A stretch of 61,886 nucleotides of DNA from a bacterium (GCA_026394195.1 JAPKYS010000009.1:1-61886); one strand, 5' to 3'; shown: positions 50,470 through 60,353, counted from the stretch's first letter. Notes: generated by a model not told the origin, from the sequence alone. Translations and numbers: made by a program.

Positions 50470-52923
50470 ATGGACTACCCCTTTACTGAAATAGAGCCGA
50501 AATGGCGGCGTATCTGGGAAGAGAGCGGCGCTCACCACACCGATCTGTCCAAATCCGATAAAAAATTCTACGGACTGGTGATGTTCGCCTATCCGTCGGC
50601 GTTGAAGCTGCACATCGGTCATTGGTACGCTTACGGACCTGCGGACAGCTACTACCGCTGGAAGCGGATGCAGGGCTACAACGTCTTCCAACCGATGGGC
50701 TACGACGCTTTCGGACTGCCCGCGGAAAATTTCGCAGTCGCACGCGGGGTTCACCCCGGCATCACCACTGCCGAAAGTGTGACGTCTATCCGCAAACAGT
50801 TGGATCAGGTCGGAGCCATGTACGATTGGGAACGGGAGGTGAACACCTCCTACCCCAATTACTACAAATGGACGCAATGGCTGTTCCTGACTCTGTACAA
50901 GATGGGGTTGGCGTACCGCAAGCAGGCTCCAGTGAACTGGTGCCCCTCCTGCCAGACGGTGCTGGCGAACGAACAGGCTGAAGGCGGCGAGTGCGAACGC
51001 TGCCATACCGCAGTGACAAAGCGTGATCTGACGCAGTGGTTCTTCCGTATCACCGCCTACGCTGACCGCCTGCTGGAAGGTTTATCCCGCATCGATTGGC
51101 CGCGTCGTACCAGGATCATGCAAGAGAACTGGATCGGGCGCAGCGAAGGCACTTCAATCACCTTCGGCATCGAAGGTGGTAACGATGCGTTTGACGTATT
51201 CACCACCCGCCCTGATACGCTTTTCGGCGTCACTTACGTGGTCTTTGCACCCGAACATCCGAAGTTGGCTGAAATGGTAACCCCTGAATGCAGAAGCACC
51301 GTTTCCGCCTATCAGGAAGAGGTAAAAAAAGCAACAGACATCGAGCGCACCTCAACGGAACACGAGAAAACCGGCGTCTTCACCGGAGCCTACGCCATGC
51401 ACCCACTGACCGGCGACCGTCTGCCCATCTGGATCGCTGATTACGTTCTGGTCGGATATGGGACGGGAGCGGTCATGGCGGTGCCGGCTCACGACCAGAG
51501 AGATTTCCAATTCGCCCAAAAATATCATCTCCCCATCCGAGTGGTGATTCAACCGGAAGGGGAATCCCTGGACGCTGCATCACTGCGGCAAGCTTATGAA
51601 GATTCCGGCGTGATGGCCAATTCCGGCGAGTTCGATGGATTTTCATCTGAAGATGGAAAAAGATCGGTTACTCAAAAATTGGAGCAGTCGAAAAAAGGGC
51701 ATTTTTCCATCAATTACCGCCTCAGAGACTGGTTGATTTCGCGGCAGCGCTACTGGGGAGCTCCCATCCCCATCATCCACTGCCCGGCTTGCGGCGAAGT
51801 ACCGGTGCCGCAGGACCAGTTGCCGGTGCTGCTGCCGGAAAAAATCAGCGAATTCGCTCCCAAGGGTAAATCCCCGCTGGCAGCTTCGTCTGAATTCATG
51901 AACGTCGCCTGCCCGAAATGCGGAAGCCCGGCGCAACGTGACCCCGATACCATGGATACCTTTGTCTGTTCATCCTGGTATTTCCTGCGCTACCTGTCGC
52001 CGGACCGGGACGACGTTGCCTTCGATCCGGAACTGGCCAAACGCTGGCTGCCGGTCGATCAATACATCGGTGGAGCCGAACACTCCACAATGCACCTGCT
52101 GTACGCGCGCTTTATCGCCAAGGCGCTGTACGATGCCAAATTAATCCATTTCGACGAACCGTTTACCCGGCTGCGCCATCAGGGAATCATCACCCACAAG
52201 GGCGACAAGATGTCCAAGTCGCGCGGCAACGTGGTCAATCCGGATGAATTCGTGGGGAAATACGGATCGGACGTCTTCCGCATGTACATGATGTTCATGG
52301 GGGATTACGAGCAGGGCGGCGACTGGTCGGATGAAGGGATTGTGGGCATCCAGAGATTCGTCAACCGGCTTTACAGACTGTTTGTCGAAGCGGCAGCGAA
52401 TCCGGAGTTTAGAAAATCCGCAGAACTGCCGCAGACAGTAAGGTATACTCTGAACTACGCCATCCAGCAAGTTACGCAAGACCTGGAAGAGCTGCATTTC
52501 AACACGGCTCTTTCCCGCATGATGGAGTTGCTGAACGTGCTTCAGGAAGAGATGTCGCGGGGACGCTTCACCGGGTTGTCCGGTGCACTGGAACCCTTTG
52601 CCCGGTTGATCGCGCCCTTCGCTCCGCACCTTGGTGAGGAGTTGTGGCATATTGTCAGTCTGGGGAAGAAAGAGACGGAATCCGTCTTCGATCAGCCCTG
52701 GCCGGAGTACGATCCGGCTGCTCTAGTCAAAGATACAGTAACCTTGGTGGTGCAGGTCAACGGCAAGCTGCGAGATCGTCTGGACGTGCCCGCCGATGTG
52801 AACCAGAGCGATGCCGTGGCTCTGGCGCAAGCCAGCGAAAAGCTGCAACCGTTCCTGGCCGGTAAAGAGATCCGCAAGGTGATCTTCGTCCCGGGGAAAT
52901 TGCTGAATTTGGTGGTGGGGTGA
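50470..52923 (+). CDS. leuS: Leucyl-tRNA synthetase
   Basis: An 817-residue class I aminoacyl-tRNA synthetase of normal length. The HIGH signature is LHIGHWYAYGPADSYYRWKR and the KMSKS loop is GDKMSKSRGNVVNPDE. The CP1 editing domain includes TTRPDTLFGVTYVVFAPEHP, and a zinc-knuckle-like CPSCQTVL..CERCH lies around residues 158-180. It charges tRNA-Leu and edits non-cognate amino acids. Stand-alone gene with its own promoter. Confidence 0.98.
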   Translation: MDYPFTEIEPKWRRIWEESGAHHTDLSKSDKKFYGLVMFAYPSALKLHIGHWYAYGPADSYYRWKRMQGYNVFQPMGYDAFGLPAENFAVARGVHPGITTAESVTSIRKQLDQVGAMYDWEREVNTSYPNYYKWTQWLFLTLYKMGLAYRKQAPVNWCPSCQTVLANEQAEGGECERCHTAVTKRDLTQWFFRITAYADRLLEGLSRIDWPRRTRIMQENWIGRSEGTSITFGIEGGNDAFDVFTTRPDTLFGVTYVVFAPEHPKLAEMVTPECRSTVSAYQEEVKKATDIERTSTEHEKTGVFTGAYAMHPLTGDRLPIWIADYVLVGYGTGAVMAVPAHDQRDFQFAQKYHLPIRVVIQPEGESLDAASLRQAYEDSGVMANSGEFDGFSSEDGKRSVTQKLEQSKKGHFSINYRLRDWLISRQRYWGAPIPIIHCPACGEVPVPQDQLPVLLPEKISEFAPKGKSPLAASSEFMNVACPKCGSPAQRDPDTMDTFVCSSWYFLRYLSPDRDDVAFDPELAKRWLPVDQYIGGAEHSTMHLLYARFIAKALYDAKLIHFDEPFTRLRHQGIITHKGDKMSKSRGNVVNPDEFVGKYGSDVFRMYMMFMGDYEQGGDWSDEGIVGIQRFVNRLYRLFVEAAANPEFRKSAELPQTVRYTLNYAIQQVTQDLEELHFNTALSRMMELLNVLQEEMSRGRFTGLSGALEPFARLIAPFAPHLGEELWHIVSLGKKETESVFDQPWPEYDPAALVKDTVTLVVQVNGKLRDRLDVPADVNQSDAVALAQASEKLQPFLAGKEIRKVIFVPGKLLNLVVG

Positions 52924-52999
52924 GGGGGGAATCCTCCTTTAAATCATAGAGTTGCAAAAAACTTAGTCTTGTCCGATTTTACAATGGTTGAGGTCAAAA

Positions 53000-54238
53000 A
53001 TGCCAAGTGCCGTAGTAAAAGTTACCGAACCTGCTAAAATTAAATACCTGCGGGTTAAAAACTACCGAGCTCTCAAAGACGTCGAGGTGAAAGATTTTAC
53101 TCCCCTTACTGTCCTTCTCGGCCCAAATGGGAGTGGTAAATCTACCCTTTTTGATGTTTTTGCATTTTTAGCAGAATGTTTTGAATTTGGATTAAGACGC
53201 GCTTGGGATAATCGTGGTCGATTAAAAGAACTCCAGACAAGGGGTGCTACTGGTCCTGTCGAAATAGAACTTAAATTTAAGGAACCGAATTTTCCCAAAA
53301 TTACCTACCACTTGGCGATTGATGAGATCAACGGTAAACCTATTGTAACTGAGGAATGGTTGAAATGGCGTCGCGAGCAGAGGGGACAACCCTTTAAATT
53401 TCTTAACTATCACAAAGGACAAGGACAAGCGATTAGTGGAGAAGCTCCCGATTCAATAGATAAACGTGTTGATATTCCTTTGAAATCACCTGATCTACTT
53501 GCTGTAAACGCTCTAGGGCAGTTCGCAGATCACCCTCGGGTGGCTGCCTTGCGAGAGTTCATCACAGGTTGGTATGTTTCCTATCTATCCATTGCCGAAA
53601 CACGTGGTCAACCAGAAACTGGACCAGCAGAGCGTCTATCAAAGACAGGAGATAACCTTCCAAATGTAATTCAATATTTGAATGAACAACATCCTGAGCG
53701 ACTGGATAAAATCTTTAACGTAATGCGGCAACGCGTCCCTCATCTTGAAAGAGTTATACCTGCAATTATGCCCGATGGGCGTCTATTACTACAAATTAAA
53801 GATGCACCCTTCGATGACCCCATCCTCGCAAGATTTGCTTCAGATGGCACGCTGAAAATGCTAGCATATCTAACAGTTCTTTATGATCCTAATCCACCTC
53901 CCTTTATCGGTATTGAAGAACCGGAGAACTTCCTACATCCGAGACTTTTACCTGAATTGGCGGAAGAATGTCGAGCAGCAAGTGAAAATACCCAATTATT
54001 AGTCACCACTCATTCACCGTTCTTTCTAAATTCATTACAACCTAAAGAAGTACGTATCTTATATCGAGATGAGAATGGATATACACAATGTAAAGCTGCA
54101 AATGCTATTCAAGGTGTGGATGATTTAATGAAAGAGGGTGCGACTCTGGGACAGCTATGGTTGGAAGGATATTTTGGCGTTGGTGACCCGTTGGTTAATA
54201 AAGGATTGCCAATTAAAAATGAGGAGCGCAATAAATGA
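53000..54238 (+). CDS. AAA-family ATPase (RecF/OLD-like) of a probable defence pair
   Basis: A 412-residue ATPase; start 53000 has GAGG 6 bases upstream. Walker A is GPNGSGKST (residues 41-49), an ABC-type signature region lies around [14 protein letters not shown], Walker B is FIGIEEPEN (about 301-309) and the switch His is in [10 protein letters not shown]. This is the AAA_21/RecF-like layout of OLD-family ATPases without a fused nuclease. Its stop overlaps the DUF4276 gene (ATGA). Base composition is clearly more AT-rich than neighbouring leuS, suggesting transfer. Likely role: energy and sensing subunit of a phage- or plasmid-defence module (inference). Confidence 0.85.
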   Translation: MPSAVVKVTEPAKIKYLRVKNYRALKDVEVKDFTPLTVLLGPNGSGKSTLFDVFAFLAECFEFGLRRAWDNRGRLKELQTRGATGPVEIELKFKEPNFPKITYHLAIDEINGKPIVTEEWLKWRREQRGQPFKFLNYHKGQGQAISGEAPDSIDKRVDIPLKSPDLLAVNALGQFADHPRVAALREFITGWYVSYLSIAETRGQPETGPAERLSKTGDNLPNVIQYLNEQHPERLDKIFNVMRQRVPHLERVIPAIMPDGRLLLQIKDAPFDDPILARFASDGTLKMLAYLTVLYDPNPPPFIGIEEPENFLHPRLLPELAEECRAASENTQLLVTTHSPFFLNSLQPKEVRILYRDENGYTQCKAANAIQGVDDLMKEGATLGQLWLEGYFGVGDPLVNKGLPIKNEERNK

Positions 54239-54849
54239 CTAAACCCCACTTGGAGTTCCTCGTTGAAGAACCCTCGATGGAAGCTTGCCTCCAAAATATT
54301 TTGCCTAAGGTGATAAATGAAAAAGCTACATTTAGGATTCACCCATTTCAGGGGAAAATGGATTTGCTGAGCAATCTCTCTAAACGACTTCGTGGCTATG
54401 CAAGATGGCTCCCTGCCCATTATAGAATTTTTATAATTGTTGATCGAGACAATCAAGATTGTCATGAACTAAAAAGTCTACTTGAGCAAATAGTAATCGA
54501 TTCAGGACTTGTATCACGTTCTCAGAATCGTAATGCTTGGCAGATTGTAACCCGTATCGTTATTGAAGAGCTTGAAGCTTGGTTTTTTGGTGATATGGAT
54601 GCTGTACGTGCAGCTTTTCGAGGTCTGCCACTAACACTAGAAAGAAAACGTAAATACCGAGATCCCGATGCTGTTGTTGGTGGAACACAGGAGGCATTTG
54701 AACGTGAAGTCAAAAAGGCGGGTTACTATAAAAATGGGCTAAGAAAGATTGAAGCAGCTCGTGTCATTAGTGAAAATATGGAGCCCTTTCGAAATAGGTC
54801 CCATAGCTTTCAAGTTCTTTATAACACACTTAACGAAGTAATCTCTTAG
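54235..54849 (+). CDS. DUF4276 (TOPRIM-like) partner of the AAA ATPase
   Basis: A 204-residue protein with Toprim-like acidic residues: Glu11/Glu12 in [10 protein letters not shown] and Asp70/Asp72 in [10 protein letters not shown]. The DUF4276 stretch [11 protein letters not shown] and a later [12 protein letters not shown] are also present. TOPRIM domains are found in nucleases and topoisomerases. Translationally coupled to the ATPase. The couple resembles split OLD systems and PARIS (ATPase plus a TOPRIM effector), but with DUF4276 as the effector. AT-rich like its partner. Confidence 0.8.
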   Translation: MTKPHLEFLVEEPSMEACLQNILPKVINEKATFRIHPFQGKMDLLSNLSKRLRGYARWLPAHYRIFIIVDRDNQDCHELKSLLEQIVIDSGLVSRSQNRNAWQIVTRIVIEELEAWFFGDMDAVRAAFRGLPLTLERKRKYRDPDAVVGGTQEAFEREVKKAGYYKNGLRKIEAARVISENMEPFRNRSHSFQVLYNTLNEVIS

Positions 54850-55050
54850 GTATTATGTCATCTAGTCACTTTTAGGAATAAAATGAGCGTAATAATTTCA
54901 AATAGGGAAAAGAAGCCTACTCGACCAAATCTTACTCTCTAAAAGTAGCCAAGGTATACCCTCCTTTTTTCCCGGATAAAAGCGATTTTTCATGTTTTTC
55001 TCGCCATATTTCTTAATGTGAGTATCAAAAGCTCGGTGACGTAGCGTTCC

Positions 55051-56718
55051 ATGTCCACCCCGACGCCAAACCAGATCTCCCAGTGGCAAGCCCGCTGGAA
55101 AGCCAAACCCGAATGGGCAGAGGACGTCGTCGACTGTCTCCTGCAGGAACCGCGCTCCGAGACGGTGACGAGAATCCTCAAACTCCCCTGGTACACTGAG
55201 GCGAACGGGTTTCACCCGGTGACCTTCTCGCCGCAATCGAATGTGTTGATTCTGGACCTGCGGGGTATCCTGTTGCGCAACCTGGATTTGCAGGGCATCG
55301 TCCTCCCTATGGCTCACTTGGAAGGCGCCAATTTCACCAAATCCGACCTAACCAACTCCAATCTCTCCTTTTCCATCGCCCACCAGGCCATCTTTCATCA
55401 AACCATTTTCAAATCCGCAATCCTGAAATCGATCCAATGGCGCCAGGTCGATTTATCGATGGCTGATTTGGAAGGGGCGGACTTATTGTGGTGCGATCTG
55501 ACCGAGGCTGACCTCGGTTGGGCGTCGCTGAAGAATGCGCATTTCAGGCAGGCGCTGCTGACCGGAGCGGTTTTCGAGGGAGCTGAACTATCCGGAACGG
55601 TTTTTACCGATTCCAATTTGGAATCCGCCAGTTTCAACATCGTCAAGGGGATAGCGCCGAATTTATCCAGCGTTAATCTGCAAAAGGCAAAATTCGTGGC
55701 GGCGAATCTGGAGAGCGCCAATTTTTACGCCTCCAACCTGATTGACTGCGATCTAACTTTAGCCTGTTTACCCAACTCATTGTTTGAAAACGCGTCATTG
55801 CAGCGCGCAGATTTTACTCAAAGTCATCTGGACAAAGCGGATTTTACCGGCGCGGATCTGGCTCTGGCAAATTGCCGGAATGCTCACTTTGAAGGAGGCA
55901 CTCTAAATGGTGTGATTCTGATCGAAGCGCAACTGCATGGGGCGAATTTCAAGAAGGCGATGATTAAAAATGCAGATTTGCGCTCCGCAGATTTAACTGA
56001 GGCGGAACTTCTTGACGCCAATCTTGAAGGCGCGGATTTGCGCGGAGCCAAACTGGATCAATGCTATATTCGGTCTCCGTTACACTCGGCGGTCATCAAC
56101 GAAGCCACAAAATTCGGTCATTCTGCGGATATTTTTTCGAATGAAGTGATGAAGGATGGGACTCCGCAATCGTACTATACCCATTATAAAATCGATGCCC
56201 CGCGAACTCCGGATGCCTCCGAACTGGAATCAATCATCCAGATGTGCGGCAAGCTGGCGCTGCTGTACCAGGATAACGGGCTGCACTTTCAAGCCGCGGC
56301 GTATTCTTCAGAAAAAAGGCACTGGAAAACCCGGTTATACCAACTGCGGGGTCATTATTGGCGATATCTGGGACGCCGGATCTTTTACGAGAGTTCCTGC
56401 GGCTATGGGGAGAAGCCCGGTCGTTTGCTGCTGCTCTCGCTGGCTTTGGTGCTTATTTTCGCTTTGGGTTATTGCCTTTCCGGACTATCGATGAATCCGG
56501 ACGGAAGGACGATTGTAACTTCAATCGGTCAGCCACTCGAACGCGGCTTACAGGAGTCCCTTTTGTTTTCGGTTCAATCTTTCACCTCATTGAAAATAAC
56601 CAGCCTGCAGCCTGGCGGGTTGCTTTGCCGGACGCTGTCGTTTTTTGAGTCGCTTACCGGGCTGTTTATGCTGGTCTTGATTGTCATCCTATATGTGCGC
56701 AAAGCGCTGCGTTTTTAG
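55051..56718 (+). CDS. Pentapeptide-repeat protein fused to a two-helix channel-like domain
   Basis: A 555-residue fusion. After an N-terminal helical segment, residues about 65-355 are pentapeptide repeats A(D/N)Lxx (for example DLSMADLEGADLLWCDLTEADL) that form a right-handed four-sided helix. Residues about 390-450 are helical. The C-terminus has a hydrophobic helix (about 458-478), a re-entrant-looking stretch LLFSVQSFTSLKITSLQPGG and a final helix (about 533-551) that read like the TM1-P-TM2 unit of Ion_trans_2 channels. The K+ filter T-x-GYGD is absent, so ion selectivity cannot be claimed. It probably senses or gates through the repeat solenoid (inference). Confidence 0.75.
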   Translation: MSTPTPNQISQWQARWKAKPEWAEDVVDCLLQEPRSETVTRILKLPWYTEANGFHPVTFSPQSNVLILDLRGILLRNLDLQGIVLPMAHLEGANFTKSDLTNSNLSFSIAHQAIFHQTIFKSAILKSIQWRQVDLSMADLEGADLLWCDLTEADLGWASLKNAHFRQALLTGAVFEGAELSGTVFTDSNLESASFNIVKGIAPNLSSVNLQKAKFVAANLESANFYASNLIDCDLTLACLPNSLFENASLQRADFTQSHLDKADFTGADLALANCRNAHFEGGTLNGVILIEAQLHGANFKKAMIKNADLRSADLTEAELLDANLEGADLRGAKLDQCYIRSPLHSAVINEATKFGHSADIFSNEVMKDGTPQSYYTHYKIDAPRTPDASELESIIQMCGKLALLYQDNGLHFQAAAYSSEKRHWKTRLYQLRGHYWRYLGRRIFYESSCGYGEKPGRLLLLSLALVLIFALGYCLSGLSMNPDGRTIVTSIGQPLERGLQESLLFSVQSFTSLKITSLQPGGLLCRTLSFFESLTGLFMLVLIVILYVRKALRF

Positions 56719-56786
56719 CTGCTGGAAAAGCTTAAATAAACACTTACTCTGAATAGACGAATCTCGATAAACACTCAGGAGGAACT

Positions 56787-58265
56787 TTGGCGGATAAACC
56801 TTCAGTTGTGCAACAAGTCCGAGGCTTGAAACCGAATTTCTGGTTTGCCAATTGGCTGGAAGCAAATGAAAGGCTGGCTTTCTTCGGATCACGCGCCATT
56901 CTGCCGCTTTACATGGTCTACGCAGTGGCGCAAGGCGGTCTGGGGCTCTCATTTTCAGAGAAGGGGACTATCTTCTCCATCTGGGCGATTGTACAATGCC
57001 TGGTCCCCATGATATCCGGTGGGTTTACTGACCAATACGGATATAAGAAGAGCTTGTACGTGGCTTACACGATCAACTTCTTCGGATACCTCTCCTTCGC
57101 CTTCGCCACCGGTTATTGGAGTTCCCTCGGAGCCGCTTGCCTGATCGGTCTGGGCACGGCTATTTTCAAACCGCCGGTGCAGGGAACCATCGCCAAAGCC
57201 TCAACGTCGGATAACAGTTCCATCGCCTGGGGAATCTTCTACTGGATGGTCAACGTTGGAGGATTCCTGGCGCCGTTTTTGGCAGCCGTCCTGCGCGGTG
57301 AAACCAATTTCAAGCTGGTGTTCATCTGCGCGGCAGGAGTCACCGCGTTCAACTTCCTCCCCACCATCTTCTTCTATCGCGAACCGGAAAAGGTGGGTGA
57401 GAGCAAATATAAATCACCCGGCCAGACCTTCAAAGATACCGTAGCAACCCTTGGGGACAGAAACTTCCTCATCTTTCTGGCCATCTTCAGCGGGTTCTGG
57501 TTCATGTTCATGCAGCTCTGGGATCTACTGCCCAACTTCATCGACGAATGGGTCTTCTCGCGGGATATCGCGCCCCTCTTCGCTTTCATCAACAAGGGGA
57601 CCGTCCTCGCCAGCGGTAACGTCAAGCCCGAGATGCTGATCAATATCGACAGTTTCGCCATCATCGCCTTGATGCTTCCCGTCGCCTGGATGACCGGTAA
57701 ATTTCACCCCATGGTGGCGCTGATCGGCGGAATGATCGTATCGGTCGTGGCTTTCGTTTCCTGCGGTATCACCACGGCGGGCATCGTGGTGGCTCTGTCG
57801 ATCTTCATTTTCGCCATCGGCGAAATGATGTGCAGCCCCAAATTCTCCGAATATATCGGATTGACAGCTCCACCCGACAAGAAAGCGGTTTACATGGGGT
57901 ATTCCAACATACCCTTCGCCGTGGGTTGGGGGTTGGGGAATTTCATCTCGGGATTCCTGTATGAGAGCCTGGGCAGTAAGACCAATTTTGCCCGGCAGTA
58001 CCTGACGCAAAATCTGGGAATGAATGGCTCCGAAGTGGCTAAAATCCCGCAGGAAAACGTGATGAAGATACTCGCAGCCAAGATGAACGGCGGTCAGGGG
58101 ATTTCGGAGGATCAGGTGACCACCATGCTCTGGGATATGCACCACCCCTGGATGGTCTGGGTGATCTTAGGGTCGGTGGGATTGATTGCCACAGTCGCCA
58201 TGGTTGGTTATTACCAGTTAACCAAGAAGACGGGGATCTCCTCTAACCCGCAGGCGGCGGCGTAA
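56787..58265 (+). CDS. MFS transporter (POT/peptide-transporter-like)
   Basis: A 492-residue protein starting with TTG at 56787, with AGGAGG 4 bases upstream. About 12-14 helices. The first helix carries NERLAFFGSRAILPLYM, resembling the E-x-x-E-R-x-x-x-Y motif of proton-coupled oligopeptide transporters, and later GTAIFKPPVQGTIAKAS and MGYSNIPFAVGWGLGNFISG are compatible with that family. Substrate is not certain. A terminator follows. Confidence 0.82.
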   Translation: MADKPSVVQQVRGLKPNFWFANWLEANERLAFFGSRAILPLYMVYAVAQGGLGLSFSEKGTIFSIWAIVQCLVPMISGGFTDQYGYKKSLYVAYTINFFGYLSFAFATGYWSSLGAACLIGLGTAIFKPPVQGTIAKASTSDNSSIAWGIFYWMVNVGGFLAPFLAAVLRGETNFKLVFICAAGVTAFNFLPTIFFYREPEKVGESKYKSPGQTFKDTVATLGDRNFLIFLAIFSGFWFMFMQLWDLLPNFIDEWVFSRDIAPLFAFINKGTVLASGNVKPEMLINIDSFAIIALMLPVAWMTGKFHPMVALIGGMIVSVVAFVSCGITTAGIVVALSIFIFAIGEMMCSPKFSEYIGLTAPPDKKAVYMGYSNIPFAVGWGLGNFISGFLYESLGSKTNFARQYLTQNLGMNGSEVAKIPQENVMKILAAKMNGGQGISEDQVTTMLWDMHHPWMVWVILGSVGLIATVAMVGYYQLTKKTGISSNPQAAA

Positions 58266-58299
58266 GCAAATCAGAAAATCAACTGTACTGTTATGATTT

Positions 58300-58338
58300 A
58301 AGGGTTGGTCATCATGAGATGCCCAACCCTTTTTTATT
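58300..58338 (+). terminator. Rho-independent terminator of the MFS gene
   Basis: A 9-bp stem AAGGGTTGG/CCAACCCTT with a 14-base loop, then TTTTTATT. Confidence 0.85.
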
Positions 58339-58456
58339 CCCTGGCAATGTTATCCCCCCCCTGTCAAAAAATCCGATACCTCTCGAAATCGCGCTCAAAG
58401 CAGTTGCAATTTCGGGAATTTAAGCCTATTTTAGTCACCGAACAGGCTAAGCTCTC

Positions 58457-59869
58457 ATGCAAATCAATTCAGAACGATACCACCTGCTGATCGCGGATGA
58501 CGATCCGGAAATCCTGACCATGTTAGCCGATATCTGCGGCGGGCCGGGCTACCGGGTGACGACCGTCCGCTGGGGGAACGCCGCTTACCAGGAGCTGAAA
58601 TCAGGGCAGTTTGACCTGCTCTTGACCGATCTGAACATGCCCGATCTGGATGGATTCGCTCTGTTGGATCTGATGCGCCATGAACAACCCGACCTGCCGG
58701 TGCTGGTCATCACCGCTTCGAAATCGACGCAGGACGCCGTGCGCGCCATCAAGCAGGGGGCGCTGGATTTTGTGGAGAAACCCTTCCAGGTGGAAGAGCT
58801 GCTGCTGACGGTGCAGAATGCTTTGGAAGTAGGGCGGTTGCGGCGGGAAAGCCGCCTGTTGGCTGAAGAGTTAGCCAAACCGTACCGCTTTGACAAAATT
58901 GTCGGGGAAGAACCCCGTATGATGGAAATCTACTCGCTGGTGCAGGACGTAGCTGCAGGGAATACGACCGTACTGATCATGGGCGAGAGCGGTACCGGCA
59001 AGGAGTTGATTGCGCAGGCGATCCATTACAACAGCCCGCGCAACCGCAAGCCGCTGGTCAAGGTCAACTGCGTGACGCTGTCGGAGTCACTGCTGGAAAG
59101 CGAACTGTTCGGGCATGAAAAAGGCTCTTTTACCGGCGCCATGACCACCAAGCGAGGCCTGTTCGAAGTCGCCGACAGCGGCACCTTATTTCTGGACGAA
59201 ATCGGCGAGATGACTCCGTCCACTCAGGCGAAACTGCTACAATTTCTGCAGGACAGCACCTTCCGGCGCGTCGGGGGAACGCAAAACCTTTCCGTGGACG
59301 TCAGAGTGATTGCCGCCACCAATCGCAACATGAAGCAGATGGTGGATGAAGGGAAATACCGCGAAGACCTCTACTATCGGCTCAACGTGTTCCCAATATC
59401 GCTGCCGCCGCTGCGCGAGCGCAAGGGTGACATTGCCCGACTGGCGCGCTACTTCTTACAGCGCTTCGGTCAGGAAATGGGCAAACGCCTGCAGGGATTT
59501 TCGCCGGGCGCCTTGCGCATCCTGGAAAACCACCTGTGGCCGGGCAATGTCCGGGAATTGGAGAACGCCATCGAACGAGCCGTGGTGCTTTGCAAAAACG
59601 AATGGCTGGATGAAAAACTGTTGGCATTTCTGGATCCGGCCGGTTCAGACGATCAAAACGCGCTCTACAGCGGATTGCCGCGCCGTGAAGCTCCCTTGCA
59701 GGATCAAGTGGATGCCTTCGAAAAGAGCCTTCTGCAGGATACCCTGGATGAATGCGGTGGCAACCGCAGCCTGACTGCGCGAAAACTGGCGATTAACCGC
59801 ACCACTCTGTTAGCCAAGATGAAGAAGTACAGTTTGAGCGCCGACATCCCCGAGCTGTGCGAAAATTGA
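58457..59869 (+). CDS. Sigma-54-dependent response regulator (NtrC family)
   Basis: A 470-residue regulator with three domains. The receiver has Asp14-Asp16 and phospho-acceptor Asp58 (LLLTDLNMPD). The AAA+ domain (about 145-385) has Walker A GESGTGKE and the sigma-54-contact loop GSFTGA in ELFGHEKGSFTGAMTTK. The C-terminal Fis-type HTH includes GGNRSLTARKLAINRTTLLAKMKKY. It activates sigma-54 promoters after phosphorylation. No kinase is adjacent. A perfect inverted repeat overlaps its stop codon and a sigma-54 promoter lies 140 bases further on, a likely target. Confidence 0.95.
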   Translation: MQINSERYHLLIADDDPEILTMLADICGGPGYRVTTVRWGNAAYQELKSGQFDLLLTDLNMPDLDGFALLDLMRHEQPDLPVLVITASKSTQDAVRAIKQGALDFVEKPFQVEELLLTVQNALEVGRLRRESRLLAEELAKPYRFDKIVGEEPRMMEIYSLVQDVAAGNTTVLIMGESGTGKELIAQAIHYNSPRNRKPLVKVNCVTLSESLLESELFGHEKGSFTGAMTTKRGLFEVADSGTLFLDEIGEMTPSTQAKLLQFLQDSTFRRVGGTQNLSVDVRVIAATNRNMKQMVDEGKYREDLYYRLNVFPISLPPLRERKGDIARLARYFLQRFGQEMGKRLQGFSPGALRILENHLWPGNVRELENAIERAVVLCKNEWLDEKLLAFLDPAGSDDQNALYSGLPRREAPLQDQVDAFEKSLLQDTLDECGGNRSLTARKLAINRTTLLAKMKKYSLSADIPELCEN

Positions 59870-59881
59870 CACCCTGTCAAT
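59865..59881 (+). promoter_or_regulatory. Palindromic activator site (UAS) upstream of the sigma-54 promoter
   Basis: ATTGACA-CCC-TGTCAAT is a perfect 7-3-7 inverted repeat overlapping the end of the regulator gene. TGTCAAT recurs at 59920-59926 and 59941-59947, all within 65-145 bases of the sigma-54 promoter at 60009, a normal distance for enhancer-binding proteins. Confidence 0.6.
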
Positions 59882-60008
59882 AATCACCCGCTACAAATCA
59901 CCCCCGAACCGCCCTCCCCTGTCAATATTTCCAACAGTTTTGTCAATCCGCGTAGCATCAACTTATTATATGTCTATTATTAATAATAACATATACTATT
60001 AATCTTCT

Positions 60009-60025
60009 TTGGCACTCGCTTTGCT
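60009..60025 (+). promoter_or_regulatory. Sigma-54 (-24/-12) promoter
   Basis: TTGGCACTCGCTTTGCT matches the sigma-54 consensus: GG at 60011-60012 and GC at 60023-60024 with the required 10 bases between. Predicted start about 60036. Confidence 0.8.
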
Positions 60026-60035
60026 TTAGTACAAA

Positions 60036-60316
60036 TTGGATCGGTTGCGAATCGATGCTTGATGCCACGACGCCCGGTTGGGAGGAAAAGGACACCAGGG
60101 CGCCGCGGGCTGGATCCGATGGTCAAAGAACCGATCAAACTGCGGGTGGGCAGTTAGACAGCATGACATCTCCTGATGATGAATAATAGGCGCTGCCTCC
60201 GCTAAAAAAAAGCAGCCGGGGTTAACCAGTTCCCGAATCAAAGGGGCCCATGCCCGTGAGGGCTCCCGGCAGCGAACTTAACATCCCGTCCTTCAGAGGG
60301 CGGGATGTTTTTTGTT
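60036..60316 (+). ncRNA. Candidate sigma-54-driven non-coding RNA
   Basis: About 280 nt between the sigma-54 promoter and the terminator at 60280-60316 contain no convincing gene; the best frame (60055-60186, 43 residues) has no ribosome-binding site. The RNA would form hairpins, for example GCTGC/GCAGC around 60192-60214 and GGGGCCC/GGGCTCC around 60243-60266. Being flanked by its own activator, operator, promoter and terminator makes a regulated small RNA plausible. No known family recognised. Confidence 0.5.
60280..60316 (+). terminator. Rho-independent terminator of the sigma-54 unit
   Basis: A 9-bp perfect stem AACATCCCG/CGGGATGTT with an inner 12-base section, followed by TTTTGTT. Confidence 0.8.
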
Positions 60317-60353
60317 GGCTGATCCCCCCATCGAAGAATTCCTCATCCTGCGC

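Noticed and set aside
60055..60186. 43-codon open frame inside the sigma-54 unit
   Set aside because: No Shine-Dalgarno sequence, no hydrophobic or domain signature and unusual composition; kept only as an alternative to the non-coding RNA reading.
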